A DNA stretch of 64,000 nt from an uncultured Carboxylicivirga sp. (GTDB lineage: Bacteria > Bacteroidota > Bacteroidia > Bacteroidales > Marinilabiliaceae): the NCBI GenBank assembly GCA_947491945.1, contig CANLLN010000011.1:62001-126000 (forward strand). The letters run 5' to 3'. Positions within the stretch are counted from its first letter, which is position 1, and the number at the start of each line of letters is the position of its first letter. A model generated the notes under the pieces. That model did not search any database. It was not told where the DNA came from and saw only the letters and a list, made by a program, of their open reading frames with translations. The position numbers and the translations under genes were made by a program. Below, in pieces: positions 22,292 to 31,566 of the stretch.

Positions 22292-24625
22292 ATGAAGAAG
22301 TTTTTATACCTAATAAATCTATTTATACTCTTCGCAGGATACGCACAAGCTCAAAAAACCGATGCCAATATTTTTGGCGATGTGCAGGCCGAAAACGAAC
22401 ACCTGCCCTTTGTCAGCGTCTACCTTAAGGGTACACAATATGGCACCATGACAGATTTGTCGGGGCACTACATGCTAACCAACCTACCCGAAGGAACCCA
22501 TACACTGGTGGCCAGTCTAATGGGATACAAGCCGGTTGAAAAAACGGTAACCATAACCAAAGGGCAGTCGCAGGAAATTAATTTTGTGATGGAAGAACAG
22601 GTGATGTCACTGGATGACATTGTGATTACAGGCACCAAAACCTTTAAGCGCAAAACAGAATCGGCCGTGGTGGTAAATGTAATGGAAGGCAAGAAATTGG
22701 AGATGCTTCAGGCCGGAACACTATCGGAGGGACTTGCCTTTCAGCCGGGACTGCGCATGGAAACCGACTGTCAGACCTGCAATTACACCCAGCTCCGCAT
22801 GAACGGCCTGGGAGGTGCCTATTCACAAATTCTCATTAACAGCCGACCTGTTTTTAGCCCACTCACAGGACTCTACGGTCTTGAGCAGATACCCACCAAT
22901 ATGATTGAACGCATTGAAGTGGTGCGGGGCGGCGGATCAGCCCTTTATGGTGCCGGCGCCGTGGGCGGCACAGTAAACGTTATTACCAAAGTTCCGGAAT
23001 CGAGCAGTTTCTCCGCATCTACAACACAGTCGGTAATTAATGGCGATGCCAGTGACAGCCAGATACTGGCCAATGCAGGTATTTTATCCGACCGTAAAAA
23101 TGCCGGTTTGACACTTTTTGCTGCCAATCGCAATCGCGATTCATACGATCATAATGATGACGGTTTTAGTGAATTGCCCAAGCTAAAAAATAACTCCTTT
23201 GGCTTTACAGCTTTCCTTCTACCGGCACCTAAGCACAAGCTGGAAGCCAGCCTATCAAGCATGTATGAATACCGGCGTGGGGGCGACAGCGAAGAAAAAC
23301 CGGCCTACCAGGCACAACAAACCGAGGAACGCACACACAATGTTCTGATGGGAGGCCTGGACTACAGCTTTTCGTTCAACGATAACCTCAGCTCACTGGA
23401 TGTGTATGTGGCCGGACAAAGGACTGATCGTGATCACTATACCGGCATCCTTCCCGATAAGGGAACACCTGAATATCAACAACACCTGGAGAATCCTCCT
23501 TACGGACTCACGGAAAATGAAACCTATATGGGTGGGGCACAGTTCAACCACATGGTATCTAACTTCTTTAATGGTAAAAATAACTTGACACTGGGAGTCG
23601 AATACAACTACGATAGGGTTGCGGATGAGATAAAGGCCTATGACTATCTGTTGGATCAGACCACACGTAACTTTGGCGCTTACCTGCAAAGTGATTGGGA
23701 GATAGCCAAAAGATGGAACCTACTGACGGGTGTTAGAAGCGACAAGCACAATATGGTGGATAAGATGATACTCAGCCCACGGGTTTCTTTGCTGTACAAA
23801 CAAAACGGAATGCAGCTGAGGGCAGGCTGGTCCACAGGCTTCAGGGCGCCACAGGCTTTCGATGCCGATATGCACATTGCCTTTGCCGGCGGAGGTATTC
23901 AACGCATTGAATTGACTGATGATCTGAAAGAAGAGCGTTCGCAAAGCTGGACTGCCTCCATTAATTACGATAAACCCCATGAGAAATATATCTGGGGACT
24001 TACACTGGAAGGCTTTTACACCACTCTGTTTGATGCCTTTATTCTGGAAGAAAACGGTGAGGATGCCCAAGGCAATGTACTGCTTGAGAAACGCAATGGT
24101 AGTAATTCTACCGTTAAAGGCATTACCCTGGAAGCACGCGCTAACTATAATAGACTATGGCAGCTGGAGGCGGGCTACACCCTCCAATCGAGCCGCTACG
24201 ATGAAGCTGTTAAATGGTCAGAGCGTATTGAAGGTACAAAAGACTACCTACGCACCCCTGAGCAGTACGGCTACTACACCTTAACCTATAATCCGGTGTG
24301 GGGCATCAAGGCAGCACTGTCGGGCGTTTATACAGGCTCCATGCTGATTCCTCACTTTGGTGCCGGAAGCGACGATGGCAGCGGCAACCCCATCAATGAC
24401 GAGCTGCTGAAATCAACTTCTTTTATGGAAACCAACCTCAAGGTCAGCTATGCGCTCGACTGGCGCTATGTTGGTGTGGGCGTCGAATTGTTTGGCGGCG
24501 TTCAAAACCTGTTTAATGCCTATCAGGATGACTTTGATAGGGGCAAAAACCGCGATAGTAACTATATTTACGGGCCGGCACGCCCGCGCACAATTTACTT
24601 TGGACTCAAACTAATGAACTTATAA
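22292..24625 (+). CDS. TonB-dependent outer-membrane receptor
   Basis: The 777-aa receptor starts at ATG 22292 with a signal peptide ending AGYAQA. Residues ~22-110 are a CarboxypepD_reg-like domain (FVSVYLKGTQYGTMTDLSGH), then a TonB-box-like DDIVITGTK, the plug (IERIEVVRGGGSALYGAGAV) and a 22-strand-type barrel ending RPRTIYFGLKLMNL. The plug has METDCQTCNYTQLRMNGL; this CxxC-NxTQ-R-NGL block marks a Bacteroidota receptor subgroup often near metal genes. Substrate is unknown; metal or metal-chelate is favoured by zupT next door. nth follows after 8 nt. Confidence 0.9.
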   Translation: MKKFLYLINLFILFAGYAQAQKTDANIFGDVQAENEHLPFVSVYLKGTQYGTMTDLSGHYMLTNLPEGTHTLVASLMGYKPVEKTVTITKGQSQEINFVMEEQVMSLDDIVITGTKTFKRKTESAVVVNVMEGKKLEMLQAGTLSEGLAFQPGLRMETDCQTCNYTQLRMNGLGGAYSQILINSRPVFSPLTGLYGLEQIPTNMIERIEVVRGGGSALYGAGAVGGTVNVITKVPESSSFSASTTQSVINGDASDSQILANAGILSDRKNAGLTLFAANRNRDSYDHNDDGFSELPKLKNNSFGFTAFLLPAPKHKLEASLSSMYEYRRGGDSEEKPAYQAQQTEERTHNVLMGGLDYSFSFNDNLSSLDVYVAGQRTDRDHYTGILPDKGTPEYQQHLENPPYGLTENETYMGGAQFNHMVSNFFNGKNNLTLGVEYNYDRVADEIKAYDYLLDQTTRNFGAYLQSDWEIAKRWNLLTGVRSDKHNMVDKMILSPRVSLLYKQNGMQLRAGWSTGFRAPQAFDADMHIAFAGGGIQRIELTDDLKEERSQSWTASINYDKPHEKYIWGLTLEGFYTTLFDAFILEENGEDAQGNVLLEKRNGSNSTVKGITLEARANYNRLWQLEAGYTLQSSRYDEAVKWSERIEGTKDYLRTPEQYGYYTLTYNPVWGIKAALSGVYTGSMLIPHFGAGSDDGSGNPINDELLKSTSFMETNLKVSYALDWRYVGVGVELFGGVQNLFNAYQDDFDRGKNRDSNYIYGPARPRTIYFGLKLMNL

Positions 24626-24633
24626 TACCTACC

Positions 24634-25284
24634 ATGCTGAAGAAAGAACGCTACCAAAAGGTTATTGACTATTTTCAGGCACAGATGCCGGTGGCAGAAA
24701 CCGAGCTTCATTACGGCAATCCCTACGAGCTATTGGTGGCTGTAATACTATCGGCTCAATGCACCGACAAACGGGTCAACCAGCTGACACCTGCCATTTT
24801 TGAGCGCTATCCCAGACCCGAAGACATGGCGCTGGCCACACCCGATGAAATCTTCGAGCTGATCCGCTCATGCAGCTATCCCAATAACAAAAGCAAGCAT
24901 CTGGTGGGCATGGCAAAAATGCTGATGGAGGAATTTAAGGGCATCGTACCCGATGACATCAAAGAATTGCAAAAACTGCCCGGCGTGGGACGAAAAACAG
25001 CCAATGTGATTGCCTCGGTGGTATATGAAAAACCTGCCATAGCGGTTGACACTCATGTATTCAGGGTGGCGGCACGCATTGGCTTAACCACCAACTCAAA
25101 AACACCACTCGACACCGAGAAACAGCTGGTAAAGCACTTTCCGGAGGAGCTGCTGGCCATTGCCCACCACTGGCTGATACTGCATGGGCGCTATGTGTGT
25201 ATCGCCCGCAAACCCAAGTGCAGCCGTTGTGGCCTAAAAGAATTCTGTCGCCACTACGAAAAAGAAGTAAGTTCGAAAAAATAA
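24634..25284 (+). CDS. nth: Endonuclease III
   Basis: The 216-aa base-excision repair DNA glycosylase/AP lyase removes oxidised pyrimidines. It has the helix-hairpin-helix LPGVGRKTANVI with the catalytic Lys (GRK), the catalytic Asp in AVDTHVFRV, and the [4Fe-4S] ligands C-x6-C-x2-C-x5-C in CIARKPKCSRCGLKEFC. Length is that of E. coli Nth (211 aa). It starts 8 nt after the receptor stop, so it may be co-transcribed, and it is closed by a strong bidirectional terminator. Confidence 0.96.
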   Translation: MLKKERYQKVIDYFQAQMPVAETELHYGNPYELLVAVILSAQCTDKRVNQLTPAIFERYPRPEDMALATPDEIFELIRSCSYPNNKSKHLVGMAKMLMEEFKGIVPDDIKELQKLPGVGRKTANVIASVVYEKPAIAVDTHVFRVAARIGLTTNSKTPLDTEKQLVKHFPEELLAIAHHWLILHGRYVCIARKPKCSRCGLKEFCRHYEKEVSSKK

Positions 25285-25303
25285 ACTGTTACACTAACAA
25301 TAC

Positions 25304-25356
25304 AAAGAAAAGGCTTGTTCCATACAATCGAAATTAATGGAACAAGCCTTTTCTTT
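25304..25356. terminator. Bidirectional terminator between nth and hybrid sensor gene
   Basis: A perfect 20-bp stem (25304-25323 with 25337-25356), flanked by A- and T-rich ends on both strands, separates the two convergent genes and overlaps the last codon (25355-25357) of the leftward gene. Confidence 0.9.
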
Positions 25357-28300
25357 ATTTCGTTAGCTTACCACCTGATGCATCGCCCTTTTGAAATACA
25401 GTAGGTGTTACGCCAAACAAGCCCTTGAAACTCTTTGAGAAATATTTAGGGTCGTTAAAACCTACCTGGTAAGTCACCTCCGACACATTCAACTCTCCCT
25501 GCTTCAATAATTTAGCAGCCTGCTTGAGGCGGATAGTCCGAATAAACTCACTGGTACTCTGTCCGGTTAACTCACGTAGCTTCATATGAAGAAGCGTTCG
25601 GCTTACATTCATTTTCTTCACCAGCTCCGATACGTTAAAACCGGCATCCGACATGTTTTCCTCCACCGTTTGAATGGCTCGGTTTACAAACTGCTGATCG
25701 GTGGATGTGGTGGCGATCTCCTCCACAAAGTCCCACTGCTCCTTAAATCGGGACTTTAGAAGCTGACGATTCGCCAGCAGGTTCTGTATCTGCGTTACCA
25801 ACAATTGCTTATCAAAAGGCTTCACCACATAGGCATCGGCGCCCGTCTCAAGGCCTTCGCGCTTTGAATCCATGTTATCGAGGGCCGTCAACATAATGAT
25901 GGGAATATGACTCGTAATTACGTTTTTTCGCAGCTTGTCACAGAAGGTAAACCCATCCATCTCAGGCATCATCACATCGGTGATAATTATATCGGGTAAC
26001 GATGACGAAGCTTTCTCCAGACCCTCAACCCCATTTCCGGCCTCATCAACACGGTAATGCTGTTGCAGAATTTTGCACAGATGAGCGCGCAAATCGTGCT
26101 GATCTTCCACCACCAGCACCTTAGGCTTATCACCACTCTCGGTTACAATGGGTTTGGAAACTTCCGTTTCTACATCTTCAGAGGACACTTCAGAGGGTTC
26201 CACCTGCTGCTCTTCATCGATTATCTCATCGTCATTAAAACGACTTCGCTCAACACAAAGAACCACCACTAAGACCGAACCACAAGGTTGATTATCCTCG
26301 ATGCGAATGGAACCTTTGTGCATCTCCACCAACTCCTTCACCAGCGACAGCCCCACTCCAGTGCCAGCACCCCCCAGGCTTTGATTATGCTCAAGTTGAT
26401 AGAAACGCTCAAATACTTTTTGCTTATCACTATCCGGCACACCAGCACCCGTATCACTCACACGCAGCTGCAACACTTTATCTTTCTGCAGCTCCAGCAC
26501 CATGGAAACCTTCCCATTGGTTGGCGTATATTTAAATGCATTACTAAGCAAATTAAAGATAATTGTCTCTAGCTTTTCAGAATCAAACCATACCATCAGT
26601 GGTCGTGAATCGATTTTGCACTCAAAATGAATCTGCTTTTGATCGGCAATTCCCTGGAAAGACTCAGCAATGCGCCGCACAAAACCATTAATATTACGCT
26701 GCTTTATGCTTAAATGCATATTTCCCTGAGTCACTTTACGAAAATCCATTAATTGATTGATCAGGCGCAACAGACGATCCGTATTGTTCTTCATCAGTGA
26801 CAGTTGGCTTCGAGTGGCTTTCGATAGCGTGGAATCATGATCCAACATCTCCTGAAGAGGGCCGGCTATCAGTGTCAAGGGTGTCCTGAACTCGTGAGAT
26901 ATATTGGTGAAAAAACGAATTTTCATCTGATGCAATGATGCTTCTTTTTCACGCGCCATCTTTTCCCGTTTGAGGCGCTCACGCTCTTTTACCCTGACAA
27001 CAATCAAACGCTGTGTTGAAAACAAGCCAAGCACCACAAGTAAAAAATATCCCAAATAAGCATACCAGGTTCTATACCATGGAGGACGAATAACAATATT
27101 AAGAACGGCCTCTTCCGTATCCCACTCCCCGTCGTTATTGGCTGCTCGCAATCGGAAAGTATAGTTACCGGGCGACAAGTTTGAATAGGTAACTGAGCGT
27201 CTACCGGCATTGCTTAGGTTCCACTCTTCATCCAAACCATCCAAACGATACATAAAACTATTTTTACGCTGCTCATAGTACGACAAGGCCGCAAACTCAA
27301 GGCGTATCACATTCTCATCGTAACGCAGCTTAATCTCGTCGGTAAGCGGCAAAGCCTTGCTGAGAATAATGCGGTTATTGACTTTATCGTTGGGTTTTAC
27401 AAGCTTGCCTGATAAGCTTATATGGCGTATCACCGGCGTTGCCTGATGGGGATTACGCTGGATATTATCCGGATAAAAGGTCCAAATACCATCCCTCGTA
27501 GGCATAGCCACCATACCATCGCTCAGGGTAACTGTTTTACCCGGCGTAAAATAATTGCGCTGAAAACCGCCCGGCATAAAATAGGGTGTAATAACGCCCA
27601 AAACCGTATCGAAACGAGCCAATCCCTGCAAGGTACCCATCCACATCACACTACTACCATCCTGATGTATCTGACTCACTGCCGATGAGGGCAGTCCGTC
27701 CTTTTCCTTATAAACAATATTGGTACCCGTATCCGGATTTAAACGATGTAAACCTTTGGCAGTACCAATCCATACATCGCCGCCCCCGGCATCGGCAATA
27801 ACCAGCACCTGACGATCGGCCAAAGCAATGGGCTTGGTATCAGTATTGAAACGATGAACCAGACTTCCCCCTGCCAATGGGCCATCAATGGAAAAACAAA
27901 AGACACCTTCAAACTCGGTACCCAGCCACAAGCGATTTTTTTCATCTATGTAGTGCGAAATAAACACTTCAGAACAAGGGAAAAGGCGTGATCCATCTGC
28001 TTTTTCATAGACAAAACGCTGCTGTTTATTATCATATATATTAACCCCATTGTTAGTAATAACCCACAGATAAGCATTCCATTCAAAAATAGATTGAATA
28101 GTATTGCCATTAATTTTATGGGGCGTCGGCTTCGTTTCGGTATACTGCTTAAATGACACTAACTTATCACCATCCAATACAATGTGCATCAAACCATCCG
28201 TTTCTGTACCCACCCACAAATGACCATTTGCATTTTTATAAATGGCAGTAATATTCTTTTTATACAAATTTGGTGTCCGTGTTGAATCACTGAGTATGGC

Positions 28301-29542
28301 TTTGTATTGAAAGCCTCCTATCTGCTTTTTTGCCTCATAAAGCCCAGTAGAAGTAGCCCACAGCATGGCTTCGGTATCACTCAGTACAATTTGATTCACC
28401 CGCTTGGCTTTAGCAGCAGCTTGGTATTCCACCTCATTTTTATAATGTACAAAATTCTCTCGCTTTTTTAGAATCTGTATCACTCCACCGCCAAGGGTTC
28501 CGGCCCACAGATTACCCTGATTGTCAGGATAAATCACCTTTACTTTGTTTTTAAAAAGGCTTTTCAGGGCCTCTTCCTCCTCCTTGAAGCGTTTAAAATG
28601 ATAAGCTTCAACTGTTTCTCCCCTCACTAAGCGATTAAGGCCACCATCGTATGTACCCACCCATAAAAAACCTTCTTCATCTTCGCATAAAGCGTAAACA
28701 TTGTCATGACTCAGCGATGTTGAATCTTGTGGGTCATGCAAAAAAGTAGTGAAGGAATCCGTTTTTCTATCATATAGGTTAAGTCCGTGCGCCCAGGTAC
28801 CCAACCAAAGCTCCCCTGCCTTATCCTCGTATATTGCCATAATGCCTCTACTGCTTATTGAGCCCTCCTTATCATCAGCATAATAGTTAATAAATCCATT
28901 GGCACCAGCATCCAGCCGACTTAATCCCCCCTCTGTAGTTCCAGCCCAAAGGGTACCCTTTGAATCTTCCAACACGGAATAAACATGCGGATAAATTAAG
29001 CTCTTAGGATCATCCTGGCGATGGCGATAGTGTGTAACTTCCGATATTGGCTTGGCATTATCATCACTAATTTTAATGCGATTAAGACCATCTTCCGTTC
29101 CTACCCACAGGTGATCATCCCGAGATGGGGCAAAACAAAAAACATCATTTGAGGTAAGCATTGCCTGGGCATTTTGCCCAAGTGCAATAAACTGCTCCGT
29201 TGTTAAATCAAATATGCTGATACCACCTCCATCTGTACCAATCCATAAACGCCCATACCCATCCTCATATAAAGCCCTTACTATATTAGCAGAGATGCTA
29301 TTCTCATCATTGGCATCATGACGAAATACTTCAAAGGAATAACCATCATAACGGTGTAATCCTTCTTCAGAACCAAACCACATAAAACCATAAGAATCCT
29401 GAAGTATACAGTGTATGTTGTTATCGGCAAGCCCATCAACAGTTGTAAGGTTAGTCGTGTAGTATTCATTATTCAGCCCACTAACGGTAAAAACCGACAT
29501 GATGAATAGCGAAAATGTTACAAGTCGAATATACTTGAGCAT
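25355..29542 (-). CDS. Hybrid two-component system sensor-regulator (HTCS)
   Basis: The 1,395-aa one-protein signalling system has a signal sequence (1-22), about 14 beta-propeller repeats (periplasmic, up to ~740, with many LWVGTEDGLNRI-like units), a Y_Y_Y domain (~745-810), one membrane helix (~820-840), a HisKA domain (phospho-His in FFTNISHEFRTPLTLI, ~890), an HATPase, a receiver (phospho-Asp ~1189 in DIIITDVMMPEMDGF) and a C-terminal AraC HTH. HTCS proteins usually sense glycans and activate an adjacent polysaccharide locus. No SusC/D pair lies beside it, so its target may be elsewhere. Confidence 0.95.
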   Translation of the reverse strand: MLKYIRLVTFSLFIMSVFTVSGLNNEYYTTNLTTVDGLADNNIHCILQDSYGFMWFGSEEGLHRYDGYSFEVFRHDANDENSISANIVRALYEDGYGRLWIGTDGGGISIFDLTTEQFIALGQNAQAMLTSNDVFCFAPSRDDHLWVGTEDGLNRIKISDDNAKPISEVTHYRHRQDDPKSLIYPHVYSVLEDSKGTLWAGTTEGGLSRLDAGANGFINYYADDKEGSISSRGIMAIYEDKAGELWLGTWAHGLNLYDRKTDSFTTFLHDPQDSTSLSHDNVYALCEDEEGFLWVGTYDGGLNRLVRGETVEAYHFKRFKEEEEALKSLFKNKVKVIYPDNQGNLWAGTLGGGVIQILKKRENFVHYKNEVEYQAAAKAKRVNQIVLSDTEAMLWATSTGLYEAKKQIGGFQYKAILSDSTRTPNLYKKNITAIYKNANGHLWVGTETDGLMHIVLDGDKLVSFKQYTETKPTPHKINGNTIQSIFEWNAYLWVITNNGVNIYDNKQQRFVYEKADGSRLFPCSEVFISHYIDEKNRLWLGTEFEGVFCFSIDGPLAGGSLVHRFNTDTKPIALADRQVLVIADAGGGDVWIGTAKGLHRLNPDTGTNIVYKEKDGLPSSAVSQIHQDGSSVMWMGTLQGLARFDTVLGVITPYFMPGGFQRNYFTPGKTVTLSDGMVAMPTRDGIWTFYPDNIQRNPHQATPVIRHISLSGKLVKPNDKVNNRIILSKALPLTDEIKLRYDENVIRLEFAALSYYEQRKNSFMYRLDGLDEEWNLSNAGRRSVTYSNLSPGNYTFRLRAANNDGEWDTEEAVLNIVIRPPWYRTWYAYLGYFLLVVLGLFSTQRLIVVRVKERERLKREKMAREKEASLHQMKIRFFTNISHEFRTPLTLIAGPLQEMLDHDSTLSKATRSQLSLMKNNTDRLLRLINQLMDFRKVTQGNMHLSIKQRNINGFVRRIAESFQGIADQKQIHFECKIDSRPLMVWFDSEKLETIIFNLLSNAFKYTPTNGKVSMVLELQKDKVLQLRVSDTGAGVPDSDKQKVFERFYQLEHNQSLGGAGTGVGLSLVKELVEMHKGSIRIEDNQPCGSVLVVVLCVERSRFNDDEIIDEEQQVEPSEVSSEDVETEVSKPIVTESGDKPKVLVVEDQHDLRAHLCKILQQHYRVDEAGNGVEGLEKASSSLPDIIITDVMMPEMDGFTFCDKLRKNVITSHIPIIMLTALDNMDSKREGLETGADAYVVKPFDKQLLVTQIQNLLANRQLLKSRFKEQWDFVEEIATTSTDQQFVNRAIQTVEENMSDAGFNVSELVKKMNVSRTLLHMKLRELTGQSTSEFIRTIRLKQAAKLLKQGELNVSEVTYQVGFNDPKYFSKSFKGLFGVTPTVFQKGDASGGKLTK

Positions 29543-29610
29543 GAAGTAAATAGTTTATTACCGCAAGGCGGCGTTGACAAAATTGAATGGATAAATAAGT
29601 CAGGTGGGTA

Positions 29611-29618
29611 CAAAAATA
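29611..29618 (-). promoter_or_regulatory. -7 box for hybrid sensor gene
   Basis: On the minus strand TATTTTTG is a perfect Bacteroidota -7 box (TAnnTTTG), giving a leader of about 60 nt before the ATG at 29542. No clear -33 TTG at the usual distance. Confidence 0.45.
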
Positions 29619-29856
29619 ATACAATATTTTTTAAGACGGAGCATTTCGGTGCTTTGCTAATCACAGAAAGGGCTTTCCCTCAAGCACTATCATAAACAGC
29701 ATACAATGGTTTATCCAGAATAAGAGGATCAAGTACCTGGCCCCCCTTCATGCACTCTAAATTTTATCCGACAACAAAAACACTTCTGCCAATAATCGTT
29801 ACCTACAACTAGCGATAAGTATCAATCTATAATTTAACAATTCTTAACTGTAATGA

Positions 29857-29970
29857 TTTGTAATTATTGGAGAAAAAGTTTCATATTTGCATCAAGGATT
29901 TTTCATAAAAATTGGATTTAGTTAGCTGATTTAAGGGTAAGGACAGATTTCTCAATCTGTCCTTTTTTTA
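29857..29970 (+). ncRNA. Small RNA-like unit, copy 1
   Basis: A promoter TTTG (29857-29860), 21 nt, CATATTTG (29882-29889) precedes a short segment with TTGGATTTAGTTA and TTTAAGGGTAAGG, and an intrinsic terminator (11-bp stem 29939-29949 with 29954-29964, tetraloop TCTC, then seven Ts). The predicted transcript is about 75 nt with no ORF. A second, clearly related unit follows about 60 bp downstream. Confidence 0.6.
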
Positions 29971-30018
29971 TTTAACATGGTTTAACGATGCTTTATATTT
30001 CTTCACTAATAATTTTCA

Positions 30019-30112
30019 GACATTTGCAGTGTAGATTTTTTTTCATAGATTTTGGATTTAGTTAACGAACTGATTAAGGGTAAGGGCAGATTTTAATAAT
30101 CTGCCCTTTTTC
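30019..30112 (+). ncRNA. Small RNA-like unit, copy 2
   Basis: GACATTTG (30019-30026) replaces the -7 box; the transcript part again contains TTTTGGATTTAGTTAAC and ATTAAGGGTAAGGG and ends in an 11-bp terminator (30082-30092 with 30098-30108) followed by a T-run. The stem sequence differs from copy 1 by compensated changes (GGACAG/CTGTCC against GGGCAG/CTGCCC). The gene-free stretch 29,543-30,194 holds these two units plus the leftward -7 box. Confidence 0.6.
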
Positions 30113-30194
30113 TTTATCCCACTGTTACATACATTATTTCCATTTCGATCAAAACATTGTATCTTTCAAAGTGTTAACTAAGCAAATCGAAACT

Positions 30195-30896
30195 ATGGAC
30201 AATCTCTTTTTAAAGTATATGGGTTCTCGTGAAGGAAAACAAGAGAGGCCCCAGCGCATCAGCCTCAATCCGGGTCCCGTCATTACCATTTCGCGCGAAT
30301 ACGGTTGCCATGGCAAACGCATCGCCGAGAAGCTTACTCAGGTGCTTAGTATGAAAAGTGAAGCGAGTGGTGAAAACAAACAGTGGCGTTGGATTAGCAA
30401 GGAAATTCTTGAGGAGTCGGCCAAAGAATTAAAACTATCGACCAGTCTGGTAAAGGACTTGAGCGAATATCGTCAAAGCAGTTTTTTTAAGGATCTGGCA
30501 CTTTTCTTCAGCGAAGACTTCTATCCGGGTGACGCCACCATTAAAAATACAATAGCCCGCTATATACACAATGAAGCCGAACAAGGCTATGTAATCATTG
30601 TTGGGCGAGCAGGCGAGGCCATTACAAAAAATATTAAACGATCGTTTCACCTCAAATTGGAGGCTCCACTTAATTGGCGAGCCGAAGTGGTAGCGCGTGA
30701 AGAAAAAATGAGTATTAGCGAGGCAAAAAAGGCATGCCTGGCTCAGGATAAACGACGTGCCCTGTTCAGAGACTACTTTGAGAGAGGCAAGAAAGACATC
30801 GATTTTTTCGATGCCATTCTTAACTGCCAGGCTTTAAGCGATGATGAGATACTTGAACTACTCATCATCATTTGTGAAATACGCGGTTTTATCTAG
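30195..30896 (+). CDS. Cytidylate-kinase-like protein
   Basis: The 233-aa protein starts at ATG 30195 (a GTG at 30171 is also in frame). It has the Cytidylate kinase-like (PF13189-type) pattern: ITISREYGCHGKRIAEKLT as a degenerate P-loop, then a QGYVIIVGRAGEAI core strand and a C-terminal helix with EKMSISEAKKACLAQDKRRA and LFRDYFERGKKDIDFFDAIL. These proteins are related to, but distinct from, Cmk (CMP kinase), and their true substrate is uncertain. The gene stands alone behind the tandem sRNA units. Confidence 0.75.
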   Translation: MDNLFLKYMGSREGKQERPQRISLNPGPVITISREYGCHGKRIAEKLTQVLSMKSEASGENKQWRWISKEILEESAKELKLSTSLVKDLSEYRQSSFFKDLALFFSEDFYPGDATIKNTIARYIHNEAEQGYVIIVGRAGEAITKNIKRSFHLKLEAPLNWRAEVVAREEKMSISEAKKACLAQDKRRALFRDYFERGKKDIDFFDAILNCQALSDDEILELLIIICEIRGFI

Positions 30897-30926
30897 CACT
30901 ATAGATGCCAAGCCTCAGCTCCCCGC

Positions 30927-31262
30927 CTATTCGGGCTGACGCTTCTGAAGAAGGTAGAAAAGAATTAAACTACCTCCACCAAACAATAATATCATCGATA
31001 AAAAGGCGGCCACATCGGGCATGTTGGTAGTATTACTTATAAGGTTACCAACCAAAATACCAATGGCAATGCCTACCAGCAGCATACCATATTTAAGGCT
31101 TAAAAAATGACGTGGATTGCCCGTGTCAAAGATTGTGGCATCCTTACCGGCTGCAATCAAAGCTGTGCGTTCTAAACGTCGCTGACGAAGATAGGCCAAT
31201 GATATAATGATAGCCGCTATACTTCCAAAAAATACCGTGGGTACTACTATTTCTACTCCCAT
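30927..31262 (-). CDS. DUF6249-like small membrane protein
   Basis: The 111-aa protein has three hydrophobic helices: ~5-24 (IVVPTVFFGSIAAIIISLAY), ~58-75 (YGMLLVGIAIGILVGNLI) and ~82-104 (VAAFLSMILLFGGGSLILFY). A basic loop (RQRRLERTALIAAGKDATIF) separates the first two. This topology is that of DUF6249 proteins in Bacteroidota, often found beside ECF sigma/anti-sigma genes as here. Function is unknown. It faces away from the ECF sigma gene across 304 bp. Confidence 0.65.
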   Translation of the reverse strand: MGVEIVVPTVFFGSIAAIIISLAYLRQRRLERTALIAAGKDATIFDTGNPRHFLSLKYGMLLVGIAIGILVGNLISNTTNMPDVAAFLSMILLFGGGSLILFYLLQKRQPE

Positions 31263-31517
31263 AACCGTAATTATTTAAGTTTTTACTCTGTTTTCTGTAG
31301 CATCCTAACCCGGATGTCTACTCGTTGGACTTCCATTTAGGAACAACGGTTACAAAAAAATCACTTTTCCTCGCTGAGCGTATCTTTCACCTCTGTCGGT
31401 GGATATTGCCATTGAACACCCAGTGCTCTAACTTGTTTATTATTAGCAGTAGCGAACAGTTTAATGTTAATTACTTAACGATACGGAATCGACGCATCCT
31501 TCAACCCCAAAAAACAA

Positions 31518-31543
31518 TGATAATCCCTTGTAACCGATTATCA
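31518..31543. promoter_or_regulatory. Dyad upstream of ECF sigma gene
   Basis: TGATAATC (31518-31525) and GATTATCA (31536-31543) form a perfect 8-bp inverted repeat with a 10-nt spacer, 23 bp before the sigma ATG. It is a candidate operator. The rest of the 304-bp divergent gap (31,263-31,566) holds no gene I can support. Confidence 0.4.
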
Positions 31544-31566
31544 AAAGGCAACGTCTTACTTGTTGA

